DNA of 64,000 nt from assembly GCA_019925095.2 (NCBI GenBank), contig CM034402.1:12907501-12971500 (forward strand). The letters run 5' to 3'. A program made the position numbers and the translations under genes. Every line of letters starts with the position of its first letter. The first letter of the stretch is position 1. Positions 59,101 through 64,000 of the stretch are shown here, piece after piece. Source of the DNA: Dendrolimus kikuchii. Lineage: Eukaryota; Arthropoda; Insecta; Lepidoptera; Lasiocampidae. The notes beneath the pieces were generated by a model. It saw only the letters and a program-made list of their open reading frames with translations. It had not been told where the DNA came from and did not search any database.

Positions 59101-62100
59101 TCATGGTTTTATCTCGGTCCGTTGTCATTCCGGTCAAATATTCTTAAACAGGAAAGAATCAGAGAATTCTCACTATAATATCGTTCTAGTTCCGATCCAA
59201 TATCGCGCCGGTACCGGTTGTTCTAAAAGAATGTTGACTGAAGTGAGATAGGACATGTCATGCCTTGTACCGATAATGTCACAAGTACGTTATTGTTTCG
59301 ACTCCAGACTAATAGAATAGAGCAGGTATTCTCAAAGTGGTCGATATCGACCTTCTGGGGTTGATATCAGTTCCCCAGGGGTCGACATAAACGAAAACTG
59401 ATTTTGGGAATCGAGGAGGCCTGAGGTTCAAAAATTGACCCCTATTAAATAACACTTTCAAGATACTGTATAAGTTGTGACACGTGTACCAACTTATTAT
59501 AAGAATGACTCTTTTTTTAGAAGGAAGTATCATTGTTGTACTTTTAAAAACTCAACAAGTCGATAAGTATGCACAAGGTCGACTTTTAAAGTAATTTGAT
59601 TATGGGGGTCTGAGGTATCAGTTTATTTTGGAAAATGGGTCTTTTGCCCAAAATAGTTTGGGAATCCCTGGTGTAGACTGTAGGCACAGAAAAATTTGTT
59701 CAGACCGCGACCGAAGCGAGATTGAACCGTGAACGGCACGATAGTGTGAATCGAGCCTTATTAAGCTTTCGTTTAAGTAGGTAAAGTATCGAGTTGGTTC
59801 GATGCGGATTTCTTTGGTGCACGGTATAATATTCATAGATGTATAAATATTGATGATTGCGAATTTTTATGCAGTTCGATGCATAATGTACGAGTGTAAC
59901 CGTGTTGGGTTTTCGCCCACGGCATGCATCGACACCGTTATCAACAAGCGCATTGTCTTTTGATTGCCGCCTTCCGAGAACATTCGACTTCTTGTTTATA
60001 CCGTTTACCGAACACCGAGCTTCCTCATTACATTCATTTAATATTGGTTTTGGCTATATTATTTTGTTTTTGTTATAATTGGCCGGAACATCCTTCTGAT
60101 AAGTGCACTGATCTTAAGACATAAGATAGCTAATCGCCAATATCAATAATCAATTTCTTCATATCTACGTAAGCATTGTGTAATACATACTCCTTGGAAT
60201 ACATAGCCTCTCCAAATAATCTCAGATATCGTAAAGATAAAACGTGTTCTGATTTTTCAGGTACGTAAACTATATTGTACGTTGATTTATCAAACAATTT
60301 CTGAAAAAAAGTTTTGATTATAAACTCAAACATTTACTCAATATTAATCAATCCACGAAGTCTGGCGCCATTGCATCTTAGTTTCAAACAGAACAGCAGC
60401 TGAAATATTTCAGTGTAGAACTGTTAGTTAACACTTCGAAACGTTTACAGAAGCCTGTCTCGTTTTTTTCATACATTTCTATTCTAGATATCTAGATGAA
60501 CTGGCCGCTTCCTAGATAAATGACTAATTTCGCTTAAAAAGATCGTACTGAAAGAACTACTATATATATAACGCGTGGGAAGTTACGTAAGGCGCCGGTG
60601 TCTGCTTATCATCACAGAAATCAGGTCTGCAGGCCAACAAACCGACGTTATGCCTTGTTGATACTAAAACATTTTGGTTACTACATTTATATTACGCTTT
60701 CAGTTAAGTGTAGAGAGGAATGAGTTAATATTAATGGTGTAAATACTTCACTATAATTTAATACTAAGGAACATTTATTTGCACTGCACCGGAAATACTC
60801 CGTTTGCCAGAAATACCTATATAAAATGGGTGAACATGTTTTATGGAAGAATGGACATAAAAAAAATCTATGTGTAAATTTGAAACGTACCATTTTTTGT
60901 ATTTATTTTTGGTTTTTAAACGCATGATATTGTTTAACTCGCCATATTTTATAATATGAGCACCGCGAGTAAGTAAGTATAATTCGGCACAGCGTTCTTT
61001 ACACGAGTTGTGCAATGGACAAAAACTTCGCATGACCAAAAAATCGTACTTGTAATTATATAACGCTATATGGTCATAGGTTTTGTTAAAATAATGAATG
61101 CCCAATTTGTACCCACTCAACCTTCATGGTCTTAAAAAGTCGGCGTGTTTGATGTGATCGATGGATCCGCAGAGCCGTTAGCGATTCGCAAATATGCAAA
61201 AAACGGCAATGTTGTAAACACCAGTTTACCATCAATACGTACATAAGTATCCATTTTGGGTAACACCATTTATTATAAAATGAATTGTTGCTTATAATAA
61301 ATGACCACATGTATTCAGTATAAAGTAAATAAACTCGGCTTTATGACGTTGCAATATTTACATACGTTAATTTTCAATCACAAATGGTGTTTAAGCATAG
61401 TTAAGAATATACAATATGAATTTATATAGCGATGTGTAATAATTGTAACATTTAAATGAGTTCAAAACTATTAAAATATAACATTTATTTTTATTCGCAT
61501 CCGTAAGATACAATCTAAGCTATCATTATCGATGTATAAGATAAGTCAGTGGAAAGTTATAAAAAAATGCATAGTAAGTTATGACGCAAATTTCAGTTTT
61601 ATCTCGCTTATCACACAGGTACTTATAAAAAATGAGCAAGTATACTGCAGGATGCATTGTTGCCAGTCACTGATAAGATTCAGATGTTTAACATTATATA
61701 AGCACCTAGTTGTACATACGTATCGTTTATTTATGTGTACAGACTTAGATATAATTGCATGGTCAGACATTGCGGTGCCAAGCGATGAATGTTAAGTGTT
61801 CTGCGGACTATAGATAAACCAAATGTCTAAACTAAATATCTGCTGTTAGACTAAACACGACAGAAATTGTGCAACATATATGCGCTGTAAATTAACGCAT
61901 ATATGTCGCAACGGGCCCCCGCATACACTCCTGTTGAAATTGGACAACATTAAAGTTGTATTTAATGTTCCACTTTTCGTGGTACCGTTTGATTACAGTG
62001 TTGGTTATGGACCGGGAAATAATACAGGATATATTATGAAAACTAGCAGAGTTTTATTCATACAGTCATAGACGCGTAGCGGATTACAGTTATCTGGAAG

Positions 62101-64000
62101 CCCAATTAACAATAGACGCAAAGACGTACTATATTCTAATATCATTCAAATATAGAAAACGCCCTACAAAAAAGGTTCTTGTTGAAATGAGGTTTATTTT
62201 AACATACACCTAACCAAAAAAAACAGACATAAGAAAAGCACTAAGGAAATACTTACCTACAAAAATTCTTGGGAAAACGAAACTTGCATTAAATTATCCC
62301 TAATTTATATTTTATAAAACATATATAAATAGCAACCTAAGTGTATGTATTTTCAGATTAGACGTTTAGAATTTATTTTTAAAGAGGTAAATGAGTGTGA
62401 GTTGCACTAAAGCGATTAGAGGCGCCGACACACCTATTCCCAGGTGTCGACGATCAAATCCGAAAGTGTTCTATTTCTGAGGCGGTTACTCATCGCGATT
62501 ATGTATACTTTGCAAACAGACGCCTGCTCCTGCCATTGACCTTGTCTCGGCGCGGCGAACAAAAAATATATAAATGCTAATGTTATTTGTTGTAACCTGT
62601 ATGATTTTCGCGTATCACATGTTACGTCAGCTATCGAAACTTTGACTGATAGGGGCGACCGTGCCCCGCGGGGTCTCACCAAAAGCGATTCCAAGGCTGG
62701 CTTTTCTTATGTATATATAGGCTTGTCATGATTATTTTATTAATGACATAAGTTCATGAAAGATACTTTATTTTCATCTCCATACGTGAATATGCAATTA
62801 CTGTAATGTAATAAAAATGAAATATTCCATACCTACAAGGGATGTCGTGGAGGCTACAGATGTCTTCTCTAGTAACAAGGATAGCTACGTCATGGTGATG
62901 TGGGTTCTCATCGTTGTCAGGATTGAGTTGCTGTTGCCAACGACAAAATGATGCCAGAGTTGAATCTGCGTTTGTGGATACTTCCAGATCTGGAGCTGCG
63001 TGAGTTTCTTCGACAAGAATAATCTTAACAACCACCACTTTGATGTAGTTGCCGATTGAAGGATCCATATACAGCAAAGATACCTAAGTAAGAACAGCAA
63101 AAGATAACTTATGTTAAACAAATTATATCCGTTTGCATAAGAATCTTGTGCAATTACGTGTTCAATACGTACCATGTTCATTATGGTGAGTAAGTAAGTC
63201 TCGAGATTTGCCTGCTTGTGGAAATCGGTCATAGACTTATCAGCCACCAATAACACTTCAACATGTCGTGGTCTGCTGACGGAACGAGTGGGACGTTTCG
63301 CACCATCAAAATTGGGCCGTTGTGAATTGTGATGTGGATTGTACCGATGATTGTACTAAAACATAAAAAGACTAATTAATTACAATACTAATTTTATTAT
63401 AAAATAGGGCTAACCTCATTTATTAATACCTACACAATTATCCAATATATTCTTAAATTCGTTGTATCTGGCAGTTTAATGGCTAAAGCACTTGCGTATC
63501 ATTTCATGGGTTCTAATTCTGGTCGGGGAGCATACACCAGTTAGGCAGTATTTTTTACCTAAAGTGCTTACTGTTACAATGAGTATATGCTGAGAACTGC
63601 ACATCGCCGAAACTTGCACCAATCTGCCAATCCGTCTTAGACAAGCATGGATGGTACATTAATGCATATAGTCTCTGTTCTTTTAAAAAATGGAAAACCT
63701 GAGGATGTTCATGGACAGTTATTATTATCCGTACACTTGTGTATGACAAAAATGCTAAACGGTATATTGTTTCATAATTACATTTTATATGTCTAAAAGA
63801 AACAAATTTCTGTAAATTACCTTTTGCTTATATTTATTATATAAATGGTCAGATTCTTTCTTCTGAGTATTCTTTTCTTTCCATTGATAAGGTGGTTGTT
63901 TCGTCGCACAGTTTTTGGATTGTCGTCGCCTGCGCCTGTTCCTGATACGGCGTAATCTTTGCTCAGTTCTCGATTTGTTTTTGTTCTTTGTTCTAGCGTC
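22717..64000 (-). CDS. ADAMTS-family secreted metalloprotease, C-terminal 800 residues (15 exons, 5' partial)
   Basis: Fifteen GT-AG exons join in phase to 2403 nt, 800 codons plus TAA. In order: end of prodomain with a basic tract (R22-R26) and a Cys31 that could be a cysteine switch; furin-type RPTR (81-84); reprolysin catalytic domain from about '[13 protein letters not shown]'; zinc site HELGHNFGLYHD (238-249) with all three His and the Glu; Met-turn at M266; disintegrin-like and Cys-rich loops to about 380; central TSP1 (about 390-445); Cys-rich (478-545); spacer (about 546-665); two C-terminal TSP1 repeats (about 675-725 and 740-800). No GON-1 or PLAC module is seen before the stop, so this is not a GON-1/ADAMTS9-type protein. 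Members are secreted, cut proteoglycans and matrix proteins, and need prodomain removal. The exact orthology is not settled. Confidence 0.95.
23269..23440 (-). mobile_element. RTE-like LINE 3' end (left arm of inverted pair)
   Basis: The minus strand ends 'ggcgtgaagttatgtatg' with a GTAT/CATA tail at 23269-23290, the 3' end of the family at 53745-54062. Confidence 0.75.
23478..23577 (+). mobile_element. RTE-like LINE 3' end (right arm of inverted pair)
   Basis: About 100 bp from 'tcaaagaagcaagtgaggtg' to the tail 'ttatgtatgtatg'. Flanked by direct copies of 'tagtaattgg' (23459-23468, 23579-23588), a likely target duplication. Confidence 0.75.
23821..23978 (-). CDS. ADAMTS exon n (third TSP1, first half)
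   Basis: Encodes '[19 protein letters not shown]', 'CRAPAPCPS' and the start of TSP1 repeat 3, '[13 protein letters not shown]'. Here CxxC replaces CSxTCG, so the O-fucosylation consensus of the other repeats is lost. Donor GTACGT, phase 0 out. Locally GC-rich. Confidence 0.93.
24572..24746 (-). CDS. ADAMTS exon m (spacer end and second TSP1)
   Basis: Encodes '[11 protein letters not shown]', the end of the spacer, then TSP1 repeat 2, '[20 protein letters not shown]', with a CSVSCG core. Acceptor 'ttacag', donor GTGAGT, phase 1 out. Confidence 0.95.
25033..25147 (-). CDS. ADAMTS exon l (spacer)
   Basis: Encodes '[19 protein letters not shown]' and '[12 protein letters not shown]', the second part of the spacer, with a possible N-glycosylation site at NAT. 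Acceptor 'tgttag', donor GTAAGT, phase 0 out. Confidence 0.94.
25247..25362 (-). CDS. ADAMTS exon k (spacer)
   Basis: Encodes '[19 protein letters not shown]' and '[17 protein letters not shown]', the conserved first beta strands of the ADAMTS spacer. Acceptor 'ttttag', donor GTAAGT, phase 2 out. Confidence 0.95.
25669..25940 (-). CDS. ADAMTS exon j (Cys-rich module)
   Basis: The longest ADAMTS exon in the window. 'KPCELRCVS', 'FVADGTPCR', '[14 protein letters not shown]' and '[18 protein letters not shown]' are diagnostic for the ADAMTS Cys-rich module. Acceptor 'ttacag', donor GTAAGA, phase 0 out. Confidence 0.96.
26310..26384 (+). mobile_element. Zenon-like LINE tail fragment
   Basis: 'ataagacctctcattgttct' to 'caataaagtgttatctatct' resembles the tail family found elsewhere on the minus strand. 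Short and diverged. Confidence 0.4.
26460..26590 (-). CDS. ADAMTS exon i (end of TSP1, start of Cys-rich)
   Basis: Encodes 'RVCNTDSCP' closing the central TSP1, then '[19 protein letters not shown]' and 'WMPYYDQ' opening the Cys-rich module. An N-glycosylation sequon, NET, is present. Donor GTGAGT, phase 1. Confidence 0.94.
26591..27658 (-). other. ADAMTS intron between exons h and i
   Basis: Carries a complete inverted-repeat MITE (27021-27286) and a piece of a Helitron-like repeat ('gtacccgcgacttagtttac', 27323-27380). Confidence 0.6.
27021..27286. mobile_element. MITE with about 60-bp terminal inverted repeats
   Basis: The left end 'aaaaatcgaaatgtgtgctg' through 'acttcaacggacaagtggaa' is mirrored at the right end, 'ccacttgtccgttgaagttt' to 'agcacatatttcgatttttt'. 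The arms differ by about two positions. Length about 266 bp, no ORF. A partial copy starts the window. Confidence 0.85.
27659..27846 (-). CDS. ADAMTS exon h (central TSP1 repeat)
   Basis: Starts 'WCQHQTCV', then the central thrombospondin type 1 repeat '[18 protein letters not shown]' with the WxxWxxW pattern typical of C-mannosylation and a CSRTCG core suited to O-fucosylation. Donor GTGAGT. It is GC-rich compared with its flanks. Confidence 0.96.
28408..28828. repeat. Tandem duplication, about 208-bp unit
   Basis: 28408-28615 and 28616-28828 both run from 'actagtgatcttgctt' through 'aatgcactttgcaacgaata' to 'aactcaaatattataa'. The copies differ by scattered substitutions and small indels, so the duplication is not recent. 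Confidence 0.88.
29070..29395 (-). pseudogene. Reverse transcriptase fragment of a Jockey/CR1-type LINE
   Basis: The minus strand reads '[20 protein letters not shown]', then after a frame change '[20 protein letters not shown]' and '[17 protein letters not shown]', the RT block with the F/Y-K-AFD core. A stop and at least one frameshift break it. The rest of the element is missing. Confidence 0.8.
30205..30371 (-). CDS. ADAMTS exon g (disintegrin-like region)
   Basis: Encodes '[14 protein letters not shown]', '[13 protein letters not shown]' and '[11 protein letters not shown]', the conserved Cys framework of the ADAMTS disintegrin-like module. Donor GTAAGT in phase 0. Confidence 0.95.
30535..30605 (-). 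CDS. ADAMTS exon f (catalytic/disintegrin link)
   Basis: A 71-bp exon coding '[20 protein letters not shown]', the usual stretch after 'TNFLD' leading to the disintegrin-like region. Acceptor 'ttgcag', donor GTGAGT. Joining phases (2 in, 1 out) match both neighbours. Confidence 0.93.
30905..31105 (+). pseudogene. Retroelement-derived ORF fragment ('[14 protein letters not shown]')
   Basis: Sixty-four codons with '[18 protein letters not shown]', '[20 protein letters not shown]' and '[10 protein letters not shown]'. I recognise this as text that recurs at the C-terminus of retrotransposon-like proteins in insect genomes, but I cannot name the family. Truncated at the 5' side. Confidence 0.5.
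32905..33213 (-). mobile_element. tRNA-derived SINE-2 copy next to ADAMTS exon e
   Basis: The minus strand starts with a tRNA-like head ('ttagtggttagcgcactcgc', then a B-box-like 'ggcttcgaatcatg') and continues with the body 'gcagtttttcgacctaatg' and 'gatgtgtcaaacccacc'. Same family at 37893-38165 and 44072-44478. Confidence 0.7.
33247..33393 (-). CDS. ADAMTS exon e (third zinc His and Met-turn)
   Basis: Begins with the last base of Asn then '[12 protein letters not shown]', completing HExxHxxGxxHD, then '[11 protein letters not shown]' (Met-turn) and '[15 protein letters not shown]'. Donor GTAAGT; 147 bp, phase 2 on both sides. A SINE copy starts about 33 bp beyond the donor. Confidence 0.96.
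33695..33727. repeat. 14-bp perfect hairpin with 5-nt loop
   Basis: GTAGGCTTCTTTAA and TTAAAGAAGCCTAC flank GTACT. Outer TTAGAGTA/TACTCTAA-like sequence would extend the stem past a small bulge. Confidence 0.75.
34296..34435 (-). mobile_element. SINE-2 fragment
   Basis: 'aatgtgctggtatcctcgct', 'cacgtagtaattggaacaat' and 'attgcctaagtaacgcatgc' match the SINE-2 body; the tRNA-like head is degraded. Confidence 0.55.
36040..36240 (+). repeat. R1-related interspersed repeat
   Basis: The head 'aggcaagtagacagacggcc' and 'acctggtggaaagtggtta' matches the R1 family. The body ('accaggggtgtcgctaac', 'gcgttgttgacc') differs from the other copies here, so it may be a related subfamily. Confidence 0.5.
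37893..38165 (-). mobile_element. tRNA-derived SINE-2 copy (most complete)
   Basis: Minus strand: the head 'ggtagcgtaatgattagcgc' and 'ggttcgatcctggtcgg' carries A- and B-box-like sequence, followed by the uninterrupted body to 'cattataagggaacgg' region. It serves as the unoccupied reference for the interrupted copy at 44072-44478. Confidence 0.75.
39230..39477 (+). repeat. Interspersed repeat family R1 copy
   Basis: From 'ttttttattgcaggagttc' to 'ctaccacctggcaa'. Nearly collinear with 3120-3436 in reverse. Confidence 0.7.
43850..44060 (-). mobile_element. Helitron-like remnant
   Basis: The minus strand begins 'ttataatattacaaatgcga' and ends near 'gcgagcaaagtcgtgggc', typical start and end text of the lepidopteran family, without an intact CTAG end. 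Confidence 0.45.
44072..44478 (-). mobile_element. SINE-2 copy interrupted by LINE X
   Basis: SINE-2 body (44072-44160) and tRNA-like head side (44325-44478, with 'ggttcgaaccctggccg' B box on minus) are separated by a 3' LINE X fragment. The intact copy at 37893-38165 is continuous across the same point. Confidence 0.7.
44162..44324 (-). mobile_element. LINE-type repeat X copy E nested in SINE-2
   Basis: The minus strand carries 'gggataatcgccggtcagtg' to 'gtggtcttcaaagacataca', bordered by TTA-type repeats on both sides ('attattattattattattg', 'ttattattatgat'). Confidence 0.7.
44718..44774. repeat. (AT)n microsatellite, followed by (GTAT)n
   Basis: About 28 AT dinucleotides, then 'gtatgtatgtatgtata'. 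It sits about 130 bp beyond the donor of the HELGH exon. Confidence 0.95.
44902..45015 (-). CDS. ADAMTS exon d (zinc-binding exon)
   Basis: Encodes '[20 protein letters not shown]' and ends 'THELGH' plus two bases of Asn, donor GTACGT. It stands alone between introns of 17.8 and 11.5 kb. At 114 bp with phase 2 on both sides, skipping it would keep the frame but remove the HExxH motif. Confidence 0.96.
45288..45504 (+). mobile_element. tRNA-derived SINE-1 copy
   Basis: Head 'gcctctgtggttgagcggg' (A-box-like) and 'ccgggttcgattcgattcg' (B-box-like), body 'gtctgagatccgccccagag', tail 'gtgtgtctgtcc' plus A-run. Not a true tRNA gene: the acceptor stem and cloverleaf are not kept. Confidence 0.8.
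46085..46200 (-). mobile_element. Zenon-like LINE tail
   Basis: 'attacaatagacggtcatat' and 'ccaaacaatcttggctag' resemble the tail at 12100-12235; diverged. Confidence 0.45.
46251..46773. mobile_element. mariner-like MITE with TA duplication
   Basis: CAGTACGGCCGATGAGTCG at the left is mirrored by CGACTCATCGGCCGTACTG at the right; the arms continue for about 30 bp with two mismatches. TA precedes and follows the element, as for Tc1/mariner. 523 bp, with no transposase ORF. Confidence 0.85.
47715..47955. repeat. GC-rich interspersed repeat, partly self-complementary
   Basis: Contains 'cgttccacttg'/'caagtggaacg' and 'ctcacaacgacc'/'gggtcgttgtgag' inverted pairs and TGACGTCA. The reverse strand of 47750-47915 matches 3441-3590. 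MITE-like, class unknown. Confidence 0.55.
48714..48967 (+). mobile_element. LTR fragment related to the solo LTR at 15283
   Basis: Shares 'gacggactttgcgcg', 'ctaataaactt', 'ataattccgacgg' and the end CGTAACA with the LTR at 15283-15779, and a TATATAA in the same relative place. The left part is missing or too diverged to see. Confidence 0.65.
49161..49383 (+). mobile_element. tRNA-derived SINE-1 copy
   Basis: 'ggtctctgtagctgaaag', 'ctccgagttcgattcctagc', 'ctgggtgtctgttatcggcc', 'acaatgtatgtttgtctgcc'. More diverged in the A-box region than the copy at 54910. Confidence 0.7.
50211..50615 (+). mobile_element. Helitron-like element
   Basis: 405 bp, starts TCTATATATATAAAAATGAA after A, ends 'ttgccgggtcagctag' before T. 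Same start as the element at 7354. No target duplication, no coding capacity. Confidence 0.65.
51060..51219 (+). mobile_element. Helitron-like 3' end
   Basis: 'cggaaacggctggaccgatt' and the terminal 'gcgggcgaagtagcgggc' then ACAGCTAG followed by T. The 5' boundary is not clear. Confidence 0.5.
52744..52895 (-). mobile_element. Zenon-like LINE tail with (GA)n
   Basis: The minus strand runs 'gataaggccgcctattgtat' to 'gtgcaatcaagtattatct' and ends in a (TC)n run (52746-52775 on +). The simple-repeat tail follows the usual position of the element's 3' tail. Confidence 0.6.
53317..53538 (-). mobile_element. tRNA-derived SINE-1 copy (reverse)
   Basis: Minus strand: 'gcctctgtggttgagcggg', 'gttcgattcctggtat', '...cccagagcagtcc...', end 'gtgtgtttgtctgccga'. 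Confidence 0.8.
53745..54062 (+). pseudogene. RTE-like LINE, C-terminal end of ORF2 with 3' tail
   Basis: A 99-codon open frame with '[20 protein letters not shown]', '[17 protein letters not shown]' and '[10 protein letters not shown]', the characteristic end of RTE-type retrotransposon polyproteins, followed by the stop and a (GTAT)n tail. 5'-truncated. It is the most complete copy of the family whose tails occur at 5845 and 23269-23577. Confidence 0.8.
54910..55150 (+). mobile_element. tRNA-derived SINE-1 copy (most complete)
   Basis: Head 'gcctctgtggttgagcgggc', B box 'gggttcgattcct', body 'gtctgggatcggccccagag', 3' end 'gtgtgtttgtctgccgatta' with (TTA)n. Confidence 0.85.
55155..55790 (-). 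mobile_element. LINE-type repeat X copy F (longest)
   Basis: The minus strand begins 'aacccgcaggagggctttg' and ends 'gtctataaagacatacatta', about 630 bp. Its TTA-rich tail abuts the TTA tail of the SINE-1 copy on its left. The unoccupied 'ccacatttacattaaattt' site is intact here. Confidence 0.7.
55818..55874. repeat. (AT)n microsatellite
   Basis: About 28 AT units directly left of a Helitron-like element; the run resumes on its other side at 56094-56141. Confidence 0.95.
55875..56084 (+). mobile_element. Helitron-like element in AT repeat
   Basis: 210 bp from TCTTAATATATATAAATCTC to 'gtctgccggggccgctag', flanked by A and T inside the AT microsatellite. Internal 'ctaaactacttgaccgattt' and 'taggtggcgctggaatcggg' are family hallmarks also seen in reverse at 11209-11610. 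Confidence 0.6.
56230..56317 (+). repeat. Interspersed repeat family R1, short copy
   Basis: 'tttttattgcatgagttcag', 'acaggcagacggcccacctg', 'acatttgcaact'; only the first 85 bp or so of the family. Confidence 0.65.
56890..57040 (+). repeat. Low-copy interspersed repeat
   Basis: Matches the reverse strand of 17865-17990: 'caatttggttgaaaggcag', 'ttcaatgacattgaatgatt'. Class unknown. Confidence 0.45.
59071..59760. mobile_element. TIR element containing a nested hAT-like MITE
   Basis: Left end TAAGGCTCAATTCACACTAT, right end ATAGTGTGAATCGAGCCTTA: about 20-bp terminal inverted repeats with one mismatch. Target duplication is ambiguous (ATT or TTA-like). No transposase ORF. A 338-bp element sits inside at 59333-59670. 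Confidence 0.75.
59333..59670. mobile_element. hAT-like MITE, nested
   Basis: The left end CAGGTATTCTCAAAGTGG is mirrored by 'tagtttgggaatccctg' at the right, the CAGGGNTTCCCAAACT-type end of hAT elements. The flanking 8-mers GAATAGAG and GTGTAGAC agree at 5 of 8 positions, as for an old 8-bp duplication. Confidence 0.6.
62833..63083 (-). CDS. ADAMTS exon c (catalytic domain)
   Basis: Acceptor 'acttag', donor GTATGG, ending in phase 2. Encodes '[17 protein letters not shown]', '[10 protein letters not shown]' and '[14 protein letters not shown]', all standard landmarks of the ADAMTS catalytic fold before the zinc site. Confidence 0.94.
63173..63355 (-). CDS. ADAMTS exon b (furin site and start of catalytic domain)
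   Basis: Phase 0 at both ends, acceptor 'gttttag', donor GTACGT. Carries '[20 protein letters not shown]': a minimal furin site RPTR followed by the typical first strand of the ADAMTS catalytic domain, and ends 'LLTIMNM'. Confidence 0.93.
63356..63820 (-). other. ADAMTS intron between exons a and b
   Basis: 465 bp. The stretch 63468-63560 ('gtatctggcagtttaatggc', 'ttctaattctggtcgggga') looks like a degraded tRNA-headed SINE in forward orientation; otherwise unremarkable. Confidence 0.4.
63821..64000 (-). CDS. ADAMTS exon a (prodomain end; runs off window)
   Basis: Sixty in-frame codons from the window edge to donor GTAATT. It is very basic, with five Arg in a row at residues 22-26, and a Cys in '[13 protein letters not shown]' that could act as the cysteine switch. 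It is open at the 5' side, and the start of the exon is outside the window. Confidence 0.75.

Larger units (their letters stand above)
45016..62832 (-). other. ADAMTS 17.8-kb intron (exon c to d)
   Basis: Repeat-rich: SINE-1 at 45288, 49161, 53317 and 54910; mariner-like MITE at 46251; LTR piece at 48714; Helitron-like at 50211, 51060 and 55875; RTE-like LINE at 53745; LINE X at 55155; nested TIR elements at 59071. AT-rich unique stretches lie at 45505-46080, 49800-50200, 56320-56880, 57040-58690 and 59770-62390. GC-rich unique blocks at 58740-58880 and 62400-62700. Confidence 0.65.

Noticed and set aside
62885..63256. 123-codon minus-strand ORF starting 'MLLVADKSM' across two exons and an intron
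   Set aside because: Only its first part is the ADAMTS frame. It reads through the GTACGT donor at 63172 and continues in the wrong frame of the next exon.
1..64000. CRISPR arrays, operons, integrons or phage genes
   Set aside because: The only regular repeats are minisatellites and microsatellites; spliced genes with GT-AG introns and insect transposons show a eukaryotic chromosome.

Overview
The window is nuclear DNA of an insect, almost certainly a moth or butterfly. It is AT-rich, has small exons split by large introns with GT-AG borders, and carries many transposon families of a lepidopteran type: Helitron-like elements ending in CTAG|T, tRNA-headed SINEs, LINE tails with simple-sequence ends, mariner-like and hAT-like MITEs and a solo LTR. 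There is no bacterial, phage or CRISPR content. The exact species cannot be named from the sequence.

Two protein-coding genes are present and they point at each other. On the + strand, six exons between 5453 and 18682 join in phase into a 334-residue, lysine-rich, coiled-coil protein recognisable as the insect homologue of GKAP1 (G kinase-anchoring protein 1). On the - strand, fifteen exons between 64000 and 22717 join in phase into the last 800 residues of an ADAMTS-family secreted metalloprotease. They cover the end of the prodomain with a furin-type site, the reprolysin catalytic domain with HELGHNFGLYHD and its Met-turn, disintegrin-like region, central TSP1 repeat, Cys-rich and spacer regions, two C-terminal TSP1 repeats and the stop. 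The 5' part of ADAMTS lies beyond the right edge. The candidate poly(A) signals of the two genes are only about 30 bp apart on opposite strands near 19.90-19.94 kb, so the transcripts may end back to back or overlap.

Layout: 1-5.4 kb is repeat-rich intergenic DNA. 5.45-18.7 kb is GKAP1, whose introns hold nested LINE/Helitron copies, a solo LTR, hairpins, a purine-rich tandem repeat and an 0.8-kb GGTCCACTK minisatellite that reads as a false collagen-like ORF. 18.7-22.7 kb is the two 3' UTRs. 22.7-33.4 kb holds the compact 3' half of ADAMTS. 33.4-62.8 kb is two huge ADAMTS introns (11.5 and 17.8 kb) on either side of the lone exon carrying HELGH. 62.8-64 kb holds three exons for the prodomain end and the start of the catalytic domain.

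I found no new multi-gene system. The most informative structures are transposon insertions that can be dated relative to each other. The best is a 675-bp Helitron-like element inserted exactly between A and T inside a LINE-type repeat, whose unoccupied site is preserved in other copies in this same window.
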